From Chitinophaga oryzae (lineage in GTDB: Bacteria; Bacteroidota; Bacteroidia; Chitinophagales; Chitinophagaceae), in NCBI RefSeq assembly GCF_012516375.2, contig NZ_CP051204.2, positions 5,890,001 through 5,954,000 on the forward strand: a stretch of 64,000 nt of DNA, given 5' to 3'. This document shows positions 9,660-17,789 of the stretch, piece after piece. The notes under the pieces were generated by a model. That model searched no databases and was not told the origin of the DNA. It saw only the letters and a program-made list of their open reading frames with translations. Numbering within the stretch: position 1 is the first letter of the stretch; every line of letters begins with the position of its first letter. The translations under genes and the position numbers were made by a program.

Positions 9660-9764
9660 ATGTTAATACCATTGATAGCAATGATACTGGTGGCCGCAGG
9701 AGTGGTCACCTATTTAATTATGCAGGGCAACCGTAAAACAAGGGACAAAGGCAATCGCCCCTGA
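9660..9764 (+). CDS. 34-residue single-pass membrane peptide
   Basis: ATG at 9660 to TGA at 9762-9764 encodes 34 residues: a hydrophobic helix (MLIPLIAMILVAAGVVTYLI) followed by a strongly basic tail (QGNRKTRDKGNRP). This one-helix plus positive-tail layout is common among real bacterial small membrane proteins, and short proteins of this shape occur in related genomes. There is no partner gene on the same strand nearby. It could also be chance, because a 34-codon frame proves little. Confidence 0.45.
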   Translation: MLIPLIAMILVAAGVVTYLIMQGNRKTRDKGNRP

Positions 9765-9911
9765 CGGCTTTCTGCATCTGTCCGTATAGGGCAGTGAGTA
9801 TTTTGGGGCATCTGTGGAATCACGCTTCCCCATAACGTACCCTTTTCACGCATTCTTCCTGCACCGCACAGGAAATGCACTCCCTGCGCCGTACACAGCA
9901 ATAAAAAGGGG

Positions 9912-10418
9912 TTATTGGGTACGCTGTATTACAAAGTACGCCACCTCCCGGCCGTCCCGGATGATGTTTCGCAGTGAGCGGCTGAAGCCGGCTTTCAGTA
10001 GTACCTTTTGCGAACCCACATTGTCCAGGTCCGTCAGCGCTACCACTTCTTTTACCGTCGTTTGGCTAAAACAGTATTCTACCAGTGCTTTAGCCACCTT
10101 GGTGGCTATCCCCTTACCCCAATAGGCCTGGGCCAGCGTATAACCGATTTCCAGCTGACCCGGCGCCTCCACAAACGGCCGCGCCAGGCAGGTACCGATG
10201 AACCGGCCGGCAGCAGTGTCCCATATGCCCCAGCGGCCAAACAGTCCTTTCCGGTAATCCTCCAGGGCTGTTTGGAATAACTCCCTGTAACGTTCAGGGC
10301 TAACGGCCGGCAGGTACTGTGTTACAGCCGGATCTTCAAACAACGCCAGGAACACGTCCAGTTCCTCCGGCACAAATTCGCGAACGAGTATCTCCCCGTT
10401 TTCATATAAAGCAGGCAT
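9912..10418 (-). CDS. GNAT N-acetyltransferase, RimJ/RimL-like
   Basis: The 168-residue protein has the Acetyltransf_3 pattern: ILVREFVPEELDVFLALFEDPAVTQYLP at the start, then RFIGTCLARPF, LEIGYTLAQAYWGKGIATKVAKALVEYCF (motif A region, acetyl-CoA pyrophosphate loop near QAYWGKGIAT), and ALTDLDNVGSQKVLLKAGF (motif B, about residues 128-146). RimJ/RimL-type enzymes acetylate alpha-amino groups of proteins or small amines using acetyl-CoA in the cytoplasm. The specific substrate cannot be told. It is monocistronic, on the opposite strand to the protease gene that follows. Confidence 0.85.
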   Translation of the reverse strand: MPALYENGEILVREFVPEELDVFLALFEDPAVTQYLPAVSPERYRELFQTALEDYRKGLFGRWGIWDTAAGRFIGTCLARPFVEAPGQLEIGYTLAQAYWGKGIATKVAKALVEYCFSQTTVKEVVALTDLDNVGSQKVLLKAGFSRSLRNIIRDGREVAYFVIQRTQ

Positions 10419-10701
10419 AACTTCCTTGTTTTTTTACAGACAGCGTGATTGCCAGATGACAGGAATTTCGTATATTCATTATCGTAACGACAGACTCATA
10501 ATAACCCGTCAGATCAATACAGATTTACAGCTTCAGCCAACCATAATTAAAGGTACATTATACTTCATTACCACCATCAACATACCGACTACTGTCAGGT
10601 AACCATGTCTGTACGGTGAACAATCCTGATAAGCCCCGCTGCAGGTAGCCAGCGCGGATACTCCTGTCTTTTTTATTTGTCAACCTATAAAAAAACCCAA
10701 C

Positions 10702-12189
10702 ATGAAAACGCGTTTATGTTTCATCCTCGCCCTGAGCCTTACCATCGCCGGGTGTACCAAGAGAACCCAGGAACCGCCTGCCGGTCAACCTACAGAAAGT
10801 CCTACCCCCATCATCGGCCTGAAAGGCCAGAACCAGCTGCTGCCGGGTATCAGTGAATACCGGCTGCTCGTAAAATTTAAAGCCACCGCCATCAGGGACA
10901 TTGAAAAGCACCAACCCGTGTTCGAAGCCCGACAGGCGCCTGCTGCGGCAGTAACATGGAGCCGTACGGCCGGCAACGTGCAGGCGTACACGTATGAGCA
11001 GGCGATCCCGCTCAGCCCCGAGGAGAAAACCGCTATGAAGCAGGGGCGTCTGGCCGCACCTACGCCCTCGTTGTTTGACCGTTATGCTTTCAGAGGACTG
11101 CTGTATGTAAGGGAAGCACCGGGCATGTCGCCAGCAGCGGTACTGGAACTCGCCAATGCTTTTGAACAGCTGGATATCGTGGAGTATGCAGCCATTGAGC
11201 CGGTAACGCCACCGCCGCCGCCAACGCCTGACTTCAGCGGCCAGCAGTACTACAAAAACGATGTTGACGCCGCCGATCCCGGCGTGCGTGGCATCAATGC
11301 AGCCTATGCATGGTCTATCGGCGTCACCGGCGCCGGTATCCGTATCGCCGACATTGAATGGGGTTACAACAAAAACCATGAAGACCTCACCGGCTCCCGC
11401 ATCCGCGAGGTGCTGCCGCCGCCGGACGATCAGTTCAAAGACCATGGCACCGCAGTAGCCAGTATCCTAATGGCGAAAAACAATGGCTTCGGCGTGACCG
11501 GCATGGTATACGGCGCCGACAGCTGTTACGTTATCTCTGAAAGGGTAAGCGGCAGGCCTGCAGGTATTGCGGCCGGGCTGCAGCGGCTACGCCGGGGCGA
11601 CGTGTTCCTGTATGAAATGCAGACCGGCGGACAGGGTGGACAGTATGTGCCTGCAGATTTTAACCAGGCTGTATGGGACATCACCAAAACAGCCACCGAC
11701 TCCGGCATTATCATCGTGGCTGCTGCCGGCAACGGCAACCAGGACCTCGACGGCGCCTATTATGCCAGCTACCGCGCCCGGGGTGACAACGGCGCTATCA
11801 TCGTAGGCGCAGGCACCAAATCGCAACGGAACAAAGCCAGCTTCTCCACCTACGGCAGCAAGGTACATCTGCAGGGCTGGGGCGACTGGACCGTAGTCAG
11901 CGCCGGATACGGCTCCCTGTACAACGGCGGCGTCAACGCTACCTACTCCAACGATTTTGCCGGCACCTCCTCCGCCACACCGATCGTCGCTTCAGCAGTA
12001 GTGGCCGTGCAATCGTGGTATAAGGCTCATAATGGTACCGTATTATCACCGGCAGCCATCCGGAACCTGTTGATCAATACCGGTACGCCGCAGGGCACCG
12101 GCGGTCATATAGGACCGCTGCCCAACATCAAAGCTGCCATTGAATCGCTGCTGGCAACAGGATTGTCTGCCACCGCGAAACGATATTGA
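10702..12189 (+). CDS. S8 family subtilisin-like serine protease, lipoprotein
   Basis: The 495-residue protein starts with a lipoprotein signal (lipobox IAGC, Cys18), so it is probably anchored in a membrane after export. A propeptide-like region spans about residues 45-170. The S8 catalytic triad is complete: Asp217 in IADIEWGYN, His248 in KDHGTAVAS, and Ser423 in the GTSSATP motif; the oxyanion Asn lies in AAAGNGNQDLDG. The enzyme should hydrolyse peptide bonds outside the cytoplasm. There is no type IX sorting domain. It is transcribed alone and shares a strong terminator with the convergent pectate-lyase-fold gene. Confidence 0.9.
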   Translation: MKTRLCFILALSLTIAGCTKRTQEPPAGQPTESPTPIIGLKGQNQLLPGISEYRLLVKFKATAIRDIEKHQPVFEARQAPAAAVTWSRTAGNVQAYTYEQAIPLSPEEKTAMKQGRLAAPTPSLFDRYAFRGLLYVREAPGMSPAAVLELANAFEQLDIVEYAAIEPVTPPPPPTPDFSGQQYYKNDVDAADPGVRGINAAYAWSIGVTGAGIRIADIEWGYNKNHEDLTGSRIREVLPPPDDQFKDHGTAVASILMAKNNGFGVTGMVYGADSCYVISERVSGRPAGIAAGLQRLRRGDVFLYEMQTGGQGGQYVPADFNQAVWDITKTATDSGIIIVAAAGNGNQDLDGAYYASYRARGDNGAIIVGAGTKSQRNKASFSTYGSKVHLQGWGDWTVVSAGYGSLYNGGVNATYSNDFAGTSSATPIVASAVVAVQSWYKAHNGTVLSPAAIRNLLINTGTPQGTGGHIGPLPNIKAAIESLLATGLSATAKRY

Positions 12190-12285
12190 TCACTTTTCCA
12201 ATAGGGAAGACCAATACCAACATGCATATCCTTTGTGCCATTAATATAAAAACAAATAGTACTATTAATGGCAACACCATTTGGA

Positions 12286-12333
12286 TAAATCACGGTCGGC
12301 AAGCTCTCTCTAACGCTTGCTGACCGTGATTTA
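12286..12333. terminator. bidirectional hairpin terminator
   Basis: Nineteen-base arms (12286-12304 and 12315-12333) pair fully apart from one G-U wobble, around a 10-base loop. The arms begin TAAA and end TTTA, so both strands get a short U-run. It separates the protease gene from the convergent pectate-lyase-fold gene. Confidence 0.75.
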
Positions 12334-12343
12334 ATGTATCGGA

Positions 12344-14014
12344 TTAATTTTCAATCACATATTCCACTTCAAACACCAGGCCGGCGCCCGCAGCAAGCTG
12401 CGACGGATCAGTGCTCACAAAAAGCACCCATCCTTCTCCGTTGGATAAGGCAGCCGGTTTCCTGGATTTACCGGGTGATACAGTCAATTGAACGTATTGA
12501 TCCGTAGGGAAAGGCCAGTTAACTACGCCATAGTAGGAATTTTTATCTGTGGCATTATACCCCACCATTATTTTGAAGCTACTGGTATTGGTAGTATTCA
12601 ATGCACTGAAACGAATACCCCTGATAACGGCCTTCGCCGGCATGCTGATATATGCCAGTCCTTTGGCGCCCAGGTCCGGTACCCGTATATGCTTGCTGAT
12701 AACGGCAGCTGTCATGTTGACTACCGGGGTTGTAGTTGGATTGTAAAGATGCGACGATGTACCGCCCAGATCAATTATTGTGGAATCATTGTCGACAAAT
12801 GTTTTTCCGTATGGCAGGGAATAAATGCTGTTGGTAAAGCTGACCTGAGAAGTCGTGGCATAAATATTTGACATATTGGTGCCTTGCAACGATTCAGTAT
12901 ACAGCAGATACCCACTGAAGGCAGCTACCGAGTTTTCGAATTTTAACAGCCCTGCGGTTGTGTCATTAAAAACAGTAGATATAGGCGGGAATGAATGAAA
13001 TGAGCCTGTCAGGCTGAATGCCTTTGTATCTTTCAGATGGATGGCCTGGCAGATACCGGATTCCACCCCGCAGCTCATCATGGTGATACCATCGCATCCT
13101 TCAAAAGAATAGGCAGTCGGGATTATTCCATCAGTAGAATAGGAATTGTTATTCAGTTTATCACAGGCACAGTCTGAGAATGAGGTGTAATAAAGATTCC
13201 TGATGTTATATCCGCTCAGCCGGCACCCGGACGCCCAGCAACGTACAAAGGTGCAGGAAGTGCCGGCACCGCTTTGCGGGGTGGTGGGGGCAAATACAAA
13301 CCCATGATCACAGCGGGCTGCCACCAAAGCAATATGCTCGCATTGCCAGCTGTCCTTTGTATAAAACCCGTTAATACAATTTTCGACCTCAACTTTTGTC
13401 AAACGGGTGTGATTGGTCCGGGGATAATATAAGCCGTACTGGTTTTTATTGGGAGCCTCACCTTTTAACCGGATGTTTTCTATATTATTCTGATAGGCAT
13501 AAAGACCATAGGAAGGCTGAACAATACACATAATAGCATCTACATTGTACATATCTTCCGGCCTGGGAGAGGGGTAGTTAGCGGCTGTATTTGTTGTTTT
13601 TTTGATGATGGTTTTGTAATTGACAGATCCGGTAATATGTGTCTGGTCAAGCACAAATAACTGGGATGTAATGTTGTATACACCATCCGGGATCAACAAT
13701 GTGCGGCTTTTGCCGCTGTTGGCCACAAAATTCAGGGCTGCCTGCAGCGCCAGGGTGTCGTCTGTGGTACCATCCCCTTTTGCGCCAAACCATCTGGCAT
13801 TAACCGGATCACTGTAAAGCCTTTTCCAACGTCCGGTAGAAGATTGAGTTGACTGGAACACCATGCCGGTGTTATCTCCCCCGGTGGCGGCACTGTCCCA
13901 GTAAAAATCTCCTCCGCCACCATCTCCGGGAGTGTGATAGCCCAACAAGTGGTATACCTCGTTTGGAATCGGATTGGGGTAACTTCTCAATGCTGAAAGA
14001 TGCTGAAATGTCAT
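12344..14014 (-). CDS. pectate-lyase-superfamily (right-handed beta-helix) protein
   Basis: I choose the ATG at 14014 (MTFQHLSALRSYPNPIPNEV, 556 residues); longer frames add an unlikely Cys-rich lead. The segment DPVNARWFGAKGDGTTDDTLALQAAL (about residues 85-110) is the classic start of the Pectate_lyase_3 / GH28-like beta-helix also found in phage tailspikes. Repeated Asn/Gly/Thr strands follow, then a beta-rich C-terminal region (about 440-556). No signal peptide is visible, which is odd for a polysaccharide-active enzyme. Alternatives are a tailspike-like binding protein or a protein exported by an unusual route. Base composition is more A/T-rich than its neighbours, hinting at transfer. 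Confidence 0.75.
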   Translation of the reverse strand: MTFQHLSALRSYPNPIPNEVYHLLGYHTPGDGGGGDFYWDSAATGGDNTGMVFQSTQSSTGRWKRLYSDPVNARWFGAKGDGTTDDTLALQAALNFVANSGKSRTLLIPDGVYNITSQLFVLDQTHITGSVNYKTIIKKTTNTAANYPSPRPEDMYNVDAIMCIVQPSYGLYAYQNNIENIRLKGEAPNKNQYGLYYPRTNHTRLTKVEVENCINGFYTKDSWQCEHIALVAARCDHGFVFAPTTPQSGAGTSCTFVRCWASGCRLSGYNIRNLYYTSFSDCACDKLNNNSYSTDGIIPTAYSFEGCDGITMMSCGVESGICQAIHLKDTKAFSLTGSFHSFPPISTVFNDTTAGLLKFENSVAAFSGYLLYTESLQGTNMSNIYATTSQVSFTNSIYSLPYGKTFVDNDSTIIDLGGTSSHLYNPTTTPVVNMTAAVISKHIRVPDLGAKGLAYISMPAKAVIRGIRFSALNTTNTSSFKIMVGYNATDKNSYYGVVNWPFPTDQYVQLTVSPGKSRKPAALSNGEGWVLFVSTDPSQLAAGAGLVFEVEYVIEN

Positions 14015-14168
14015 AAGAAAATATTTTGGTGAACGAATCAGGTTTCCGCTACTAAGTTCTACTACTGGTACGCATGGTATCTGCATTGTAGAAAGAATCT
14101 TTAAACGAAAAGAGAGGGCTCCAAAACAACAGAAGCTACTCGTCTCCACCAGGTACCGGAAAAGAAAG

Positions 14169-14197
14169 AGGCTGCCCCATACTTTGAGACAGCCTCC
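14169..14197 (-). terminator. rho-independent terminator of the GNAT gene
   Basis: The 7-bp arms GAGGCTG / CAGCCTC (14169-14175 and 14191-14197) read, on the minus strand, as a hairpin followed by the U-rich tail TTTCTTTT just downstream of the GNAT stop at 14219. Confidence 0.65.
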
Positions 14198-14218
14198 TTT
14201 ATTGTTCCGTTACGTATA

Positions 14219-14734
14219 TTATTCCGTTACGTAAAACGATGCGTCATACTGCACCGTCCCTGTGGGTATCGTCCCCTCAAAAGCCTGCACCTGGAAATAC
14301 TCCGGCGGGGCTTCTGTATACAGCAACCGCGCATCTGCCTCAAATCCGAACCTGCCGTAATAGGCCGGTTCGCCTAACACCACACAGCCCCTGGCTGGCA
14401 GTTGCCGCAGTTCATCCAACGCGGCGCAGATCAGCGCCGACCCTACGCCGGTGCCCTGCCGGTCCGGCATCACGGATACCGGTCCAAGCCCATACCATCC
14501 GTCGTCCCCGGAAGATATCGCCACCGGCGAAATGGCCACGTGACCAATGATCATGCCGCGTTCTTCGGCAACCAGCGACAACGTTAACCGGCCACTGTCC
14601 CTCAGCGCCCGGATGATCAGTTGTTCGGTGCCGCTGGCATGTTCCGCTACGAGGAACGCCGCTTTTGTGACAGCATGGATTTGCGGGATATCGGATTGTT
14701 TTTCTTTTCTGATAATATAATTGTTTGTATTCAT
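14219..14734 (-). CDS. GNAT N-acetyltransferase, YhbS-like
   Basis: The 171-residue protein follows the YhbS pattern: YIIRKEKQSDIPQIHAVTKAAF at the N terminus, EERGMIIGHVAISPV, then LGPVSVMPDRQGTGVGSALICAALDEL (about residues 83-109), where the RQGTGVGS loop binds the pyrophosphate of acetyl-CoA. The stretch VVLGEPAYYGRFGFEA is typical of YhbS-type proteins. The acceptor is unknown. It lies on the minus strand with its own terminator and is divergent from the exported cysteine-bearing protein. Confidence 0.85.
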   Translation of the reverse strand: MNTNNYIIRKEKQSDIPQIHAVTKAAFLVAEHASGTEQLIIRALRDSGRLTLSLVAEERGMIIGHVAISPVAISSGDDGWYGLGPVSVMPDRQGTGVGSALICAALDELRQLPARGCVVLGEPAYYGRFGFEADARLLYTEAPPEYFQVQAFEGTIPTGTVQYDASFYVTE

Positions 14735-14816
14735 TGCCGGATAATAGTTTTCCTGTATGGCATAGCTTGAGCGGCCACACTGATACAGGTGTGTATAAAT
14801 AATATTTTATCTAAAA

Positions 14817-14859
14817 CGGGCATTGCCCGGGGCGTATGTAATTACCGGCGGGGCGCCGG
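14817..14859. repeat. two GC-rich hairpins in a divergent intergenic region
   Basis: CGGGC/GCCCG (14817-14829) and CCGGCG/CGCCGG with a 3-base loop (14845-14859) lie between divergently transcribed genes. They could fold in the leader of the minus-strand GNAT transcript. No known element is recognised. Confidence 0.35.
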
Positions 14860-14915
14860 CAACTACGCAATTACAATATCCAGCATCCGACGAAGATACG
14901 AAAAATTTATTTCGG

Positions 14916-14923
14916 TATATTTG
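14916..14923 (+). promoter_or_regulatory. -7 promoter element TATATTTG
   Basis: An exact match to the Bacteroidota TAnnTTTG -7 motif lies 17 bases before the ATG at 14941, implying a short leader. No clear TTTG was seen at the -33 position. Confidence 0.4.
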
Positions 14924-14940
14924 ACGTATTAATTTGACAT

Positions 14941-15492
14941 ATGATCTACCAGCTTTTGTTAACACTCCTGCTACTGCCCACGCCTCCCGGCAAGAAAGTT
15001 ATTACCGGCAGCGTCACTACGGGCGAGCCGAAGAAATACACCACTGCCGCGCTCCAGCTGTTACTGAAAGACAAAGGGAAAGTGATCGGCAAAACATATA
15101 CCGACAGCCTGGGAAATTTTACCTACTCGTTTTCCGGGAGTGCACCTCAACAGGTGGATGTGCTGTACAGCAGCCTGGGCATCAGCGCCAACGCCTACCT
15201 GAAGACCATCGATCTGACAGGCGCCGCCGACACCACCCGGATTACGCTTATCCTTCCTGCGCCCGGGCAGCTGGACGCATCCGGAAAAACCATCTGCCCC
15301 AAGTGTAACAAGAGCGACGAAACAATAGTGGTCCTCAACAGCGGCATCACCGCGAAGGTTACTAAAATCGTCGATAAAAACGGAAATGTTACCTATAGCC
15401 CCATCGTGGGCAACATCTACTACATGGGCTCCTGCGTCGGCACCACCATGGATCCCGGCTGGCATTGCAAGCGGGACAATATCTTCTTCTAG
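14941..15492 (+). CDS. exported protein with transthyretin-like and Cys-rich regions
   Basis: A 183-residue protein with a short hydrophobic N terminus (MIYQLLLTLLLLPTP), probably a signal peptide. Residues 20-110 look like a carboxypeptidase-regulatory/transthyretin-like beta domain (ITGSVTTGEP, TYTDSLGNFTYSFSG, TRITLILPAP). The C-terminal part has CPKC near residue 118 and two further cysteines in MGSCVGTTMDPGWHC, a spacing that could bind zinc or form disulfides. Its stop overlaps the convergent methyltransferase gene by 4 bases. I do not recognise a named family, and its role is unknown. Confidence 0.6.
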   Translation: MIYQLLLTLLLLPTPPGKKVITGSVTTGEPKKYTTAALQLLLKDKGKVIGKTYTDSLGNFTYSFSGSAPQQVDVLYSSLGISANAYLKTIDLTGAADTTRITLILPAPGQLDASGKTICPKCNKSDETIVVLNSGITAKVTKIVDKNGNVTYSPIVGNIYYMGSCVGTTMDPGWHCKRDNIFF

Positions 15493-16166
15493 TTCATTAC
15501 CTGCAACACGAATATCACCGATACCGGCGCTTTCGTTTCAGGATGCACCGGTTCTTTCACCTGCTTAACTGCCAGTCCTGCTTCGGCAAACAGCCGGAAC
15601 CAGTCTTCCAGCGTCCTGAAATACCACTGGTACGGCTGTACGAACGCCCGTTTCATGCCGTTCCAGCTGCCTTCCTTCCACCCGGACACATAAGGCTCCT
15701 GGCCTGCTATCACCAGCGGATGCAGGGTTTGAATAAACACCCATCCGCCGGTAGCCACCACCCGCCGGATATTCTTTAGCAAAGCTTCCGTATCCTCCTG
15801 GTCCAGCAGCGCGAAATTAATGACCGCCGCCGTGAACGTCTCCGCTACCGCATAAACCCCGCTGGCTATGTCGCGGAAACCGGCGACTTCGTACGTACCG
15901 CCCCCTTTTTGCCTTGCATTGTCAATCAGCGCCGCCACCGCATCCACACCGAAAGCTTTCAGCCCCCGCTCCTGCAGCGCACGGGTCAGCCACCCCTCCC
16001 CGCACCCGATGTCCAGGATGGAGGTTAAAGGATATGCCATCACCGTGCTCACAATGGCCTCGTTGGTGGCCAGCGTGCGCGAAGCGATTTCAGCGTGATC
16101 GATGGTGGCAATCCACTGGTCTGCATTAGCATGCCAGGATGCGATGATGCGGGAAGTATGGCTCAT
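15489..16166 (-). CDS. class I SAM-dependent methyltransferase
   Basis: The 225-residue protein shows the Rossmann methyltransferase fold: motif I LDIGCGEGW at about residues 51-59 binds the S-adenosylmethionine, GVDAVAALIDNAR follows as motif II, INFALLDQED lies near motif III, and RRVVATGGWVFIQTLHP is the post-III strand. The type is the small-molecule methyltransferases (Methyltransf_11/23 style), so the acceptor cannot be predicted. It lacks export signals. It is divergent from the AAA ATPase operon, with a pair of direct repeats in the shared region. Confidence 0.85.
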   Translation of the reverse strand: MSHTSRIIASWHANADQWIATIDHAEIASRTLATNEAIVSTVMAYPLTSILDIGCGEGWLTRALQERGLKAFGVDAVAALIDNARQKGGGTYEVAGFRDIASGVYAVAETFTAAVINFALLDQEDTEALLKNIRRVVATGGWVFIQTLHPLVIAGQEPYVSGWKEGSWNGMKRAFVQPYQWYFRTLEDWFRLFAEAGLAVKQVKEPVHPETKAPVSVIFVLQVMN

Positions 16167-16208
16167 GGGGGAATTTTTATGGTGTCTAAGTTAATCCCTT
16201 TTCTCAAA

Positions 16209-16242
16209 CTGGACCACCCGTTTTTATAGAATCTGGACCACC
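16209..16242. promoter_or_regulatory. CTGGACCACC direct repeats, possible MocR-type operator
   Basis: Two identical 10-bp copies, 16209-16218 and 16233-16242, have a 24-bp period and lie between the divergent methyltransferase and AAA ATPase genes. MocR/TauR-type (GntR plus PLP-binding domain) regulators are known to bind CTGGAC direct repeats. The downstream operon contains a PLP-homeostasis gene, which fits. No MocR gene is in the window. Confidence 0.4.
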
Positions 16243-16262
16243 TTCATCCACCAGCAAGCCGG

Positions 16263-16270
16263 TACCTTTG
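16263..16270 (+). promoter_or_regulatory. -7 promoter element TACCTTTG
   Basis: An exact TAnnTTTG match lies 25 bases before the ATG at 16296 and about 20 bases downstream of the CTGGACCACC repeats, so a protein bound to the repeats would sit over or beside the -33 region. Confidence 0.45.
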
Positions 16271-16295
16271 TGTAACAAAACACGAGCGAGCCGCC

Positions 16296-17018
16296 ATGAA
16301 TATTTACGATCTTATTATCACAGATAAAGAAGCCACCCGCCTGGAAGAAGTGTTTCTCCACGAAGAGAAGCGGAAAGCCATCGAACAGCTGATAAAGGAA
16401 CACTACTACGCAGAAGAATTACAGCAATACGGGCTCCCGGTCAACAATAAAATATTGCTGCATGGCGCTTCCGGCTGCGGTAAAACCACCACCGCCAAAG
16501 CTATTGCGCAGGCACTGGGCAAACCGCTGTTTATCCTGAACCTTAGCAATATCATCTGTGCCCGCATCGGGGAAACCTCCCAAAACATCAAATCCGTCTT
16601 CGATAAAGCCGCCCGCGACAAAGCTGTTTTGTTCCTCGATGAATTTGACCAGATCGGCAAGGCCCGCGGCAACGATGACCGTGACGTGGGAGAAATGAGA
16701 CGCCTTGTCAATACACTGATACAATTGATGGACTATTTCCCCGAAAAAGCCCTGCTGCTGTGCGCTACCAACCACGTAGACATCATTGACAAAGCGCTGC
16801 TCAGGAGGTTTCAGCTCAACATACCCTTTGAAATGCCTTCCACAGCGGAACTAAATACTTACTATGACACCCTGCTGGCCCGCTTTCCGGAGCATATGCG
16901 GCATATCGAACGCAAAACAGGCATCTCTTTCGCCGAAGCCAAAGACGATGTTTTCACACAGGTAAAAGCTGCACTGATAGCCCGGCTGGAGTCAACAACA
17001 AAAAATGTGGACGTATGA
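16296..17018 (+). CDS. small AAA+ ATPase
   Basis: A 240-residue protein with one AAA module: Walker A GASGCGKT (57-64), Walker B VLFLDEFD (111-118), sensor 1 in LLLCATNHVD (about 152-161), and an arginine finger RRF (about 167-169). It resembles small stand-alone cytoplasmic AAA proteins with a short N-terminal helical region. Its substrate is unknown. The stop overlaps the yggS start by 4 bases (ATGA), so translation is probably coupled and the genes form an operon with the following GNAT. Confidence 0.85.
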   Translation: MNIYDLIITDKEATRLEEVFLHEEKRKAIEQLIKEHYYAEELQQYGLPVNNKILLHGASGCGKTTTAKAIAQALGKPLFILNLSNIICARIGETSQNIKSVFDKAARDKAVLFLDEFDQIGKARGNDDRDVGEMRRLVNTLIQLMDYFPEKALLLCATNHVDIIDKALLRRFQLNIPFEMPSTAELNTYYDTLLARFPEHMRHIERKTGISFAEAKDDVFTQVKAALIARLESTTKNVDV

Positions 17019-17755
17019 GCGCCGAAATTTTAGACCGTCTTCAACAAATCAACGCCAGGATACAACAGGCCTGCACCCGCAGCCAGCGAAATGCTGACAG
17101 CGTAAAGCTCCTGCTGGCCACCAAAACCGTTCCGGCCAACCGCATCAAAACGGCGCTGGAAGCAGGATACACGCTCATTGCAGAAAACAAGGTCCAGGAA
17201 CTGAAAGAGAAATACGACGCCCTGGAAGCAGTCCCCCATGAAAATCATTTCATCGGTCATCTGCAAACCAACAAAATCAAAGATCTCCTGAAATATAGTG
17301 TTACCTGCCTGCAATCGCTGGACCGCGCTGACCTCGCGGAGAAACTGCATCAGCGCCTGCAGCTGGAAGGGAAAAAGATGACCGTGCTGATACAGGTAAA
17401 CACTTCGGGTGAAGAAAGCAAATTTGGCGTGGCGCCGGAAGGCGCCCTGCAACTGGTTAAACAGGTATCCCGCCTGGACACCCTGCAGATAAAAGGACTG
17501 ATGACGATCGGGCTGCTGAGCACGGAAACAGAGAAAGTCCGCCAGTGCTTTCAGCTGCTCAGGTCACTGCAACAGCAGATCATCGCGGCCGCCATTCCCG
17601 GCGTGGCCATGGACGAGCTTTCCATGGGCATGAGCGGAGATATGGAAACCGCCATCGAAGAAGGCGCCACCATCGTTCGTGTCGGCACCGCCGTATTCGG
17701 ACAAAGACCCACCCCCGACAGCTACTACTGGAACGAGTCGGTGAACGTAAGGTAG
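17015..17755 (+). CDS. yggS: YggS/PROSC family PLP homeostasis protein
   Basis: The 246-residue protein has the full YggS fold. The PLP-binding lysine is Lys37 in LLLATKTVP; ENKVQELKEKYDAL, HFIGHLQTNKIKDLL, VLIQVNTSGEESKFG, and LSMGMSGDMETAIEEGATIVRVGTAVFG (about 203-230, the phosphate-binding end) are all family hallmarks. These proteins bind pyridoxal 5-phosphate without a catalytic role and buffer its level in the cytoplasm. It overlaps the AAA ATPase by 4 bases and is followed after 34 bases by a GNAT gene. A MocR-like repeat pair lies before the operon. Confidence 0.93.
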   Translation: MSAEILDRLQQINARIQQACTRSQRNADSVKLLLATKTVPANRIKTALEAGYTLIAENKVQELKEKYDALEAVPHENHFIGHLQTNKIKDLLKYSVTCLQSLDRADLAEKLHQRLQLEGKKMTVLIQVNTSGEESKFGVAPEGALQLVKQVSRLDTLQIKGLMTIGLLSTETEKVRQCFQLLRSLQQQIIAAAIPGVAMDELSMGMSGDMETAIEEGATIVRVGTAVFGQRPTPDSYYWNESVNVR

Positions 17756-17789
17756 AATGACAGATAACTCAAACACTAAATCATAAGCA

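Noticed and set aside
10714..11445. Open frame of 243 residues opposite the subtilisin-like gene
   Set aside because: Antisense shadow of the protease with complete catalytic triad.
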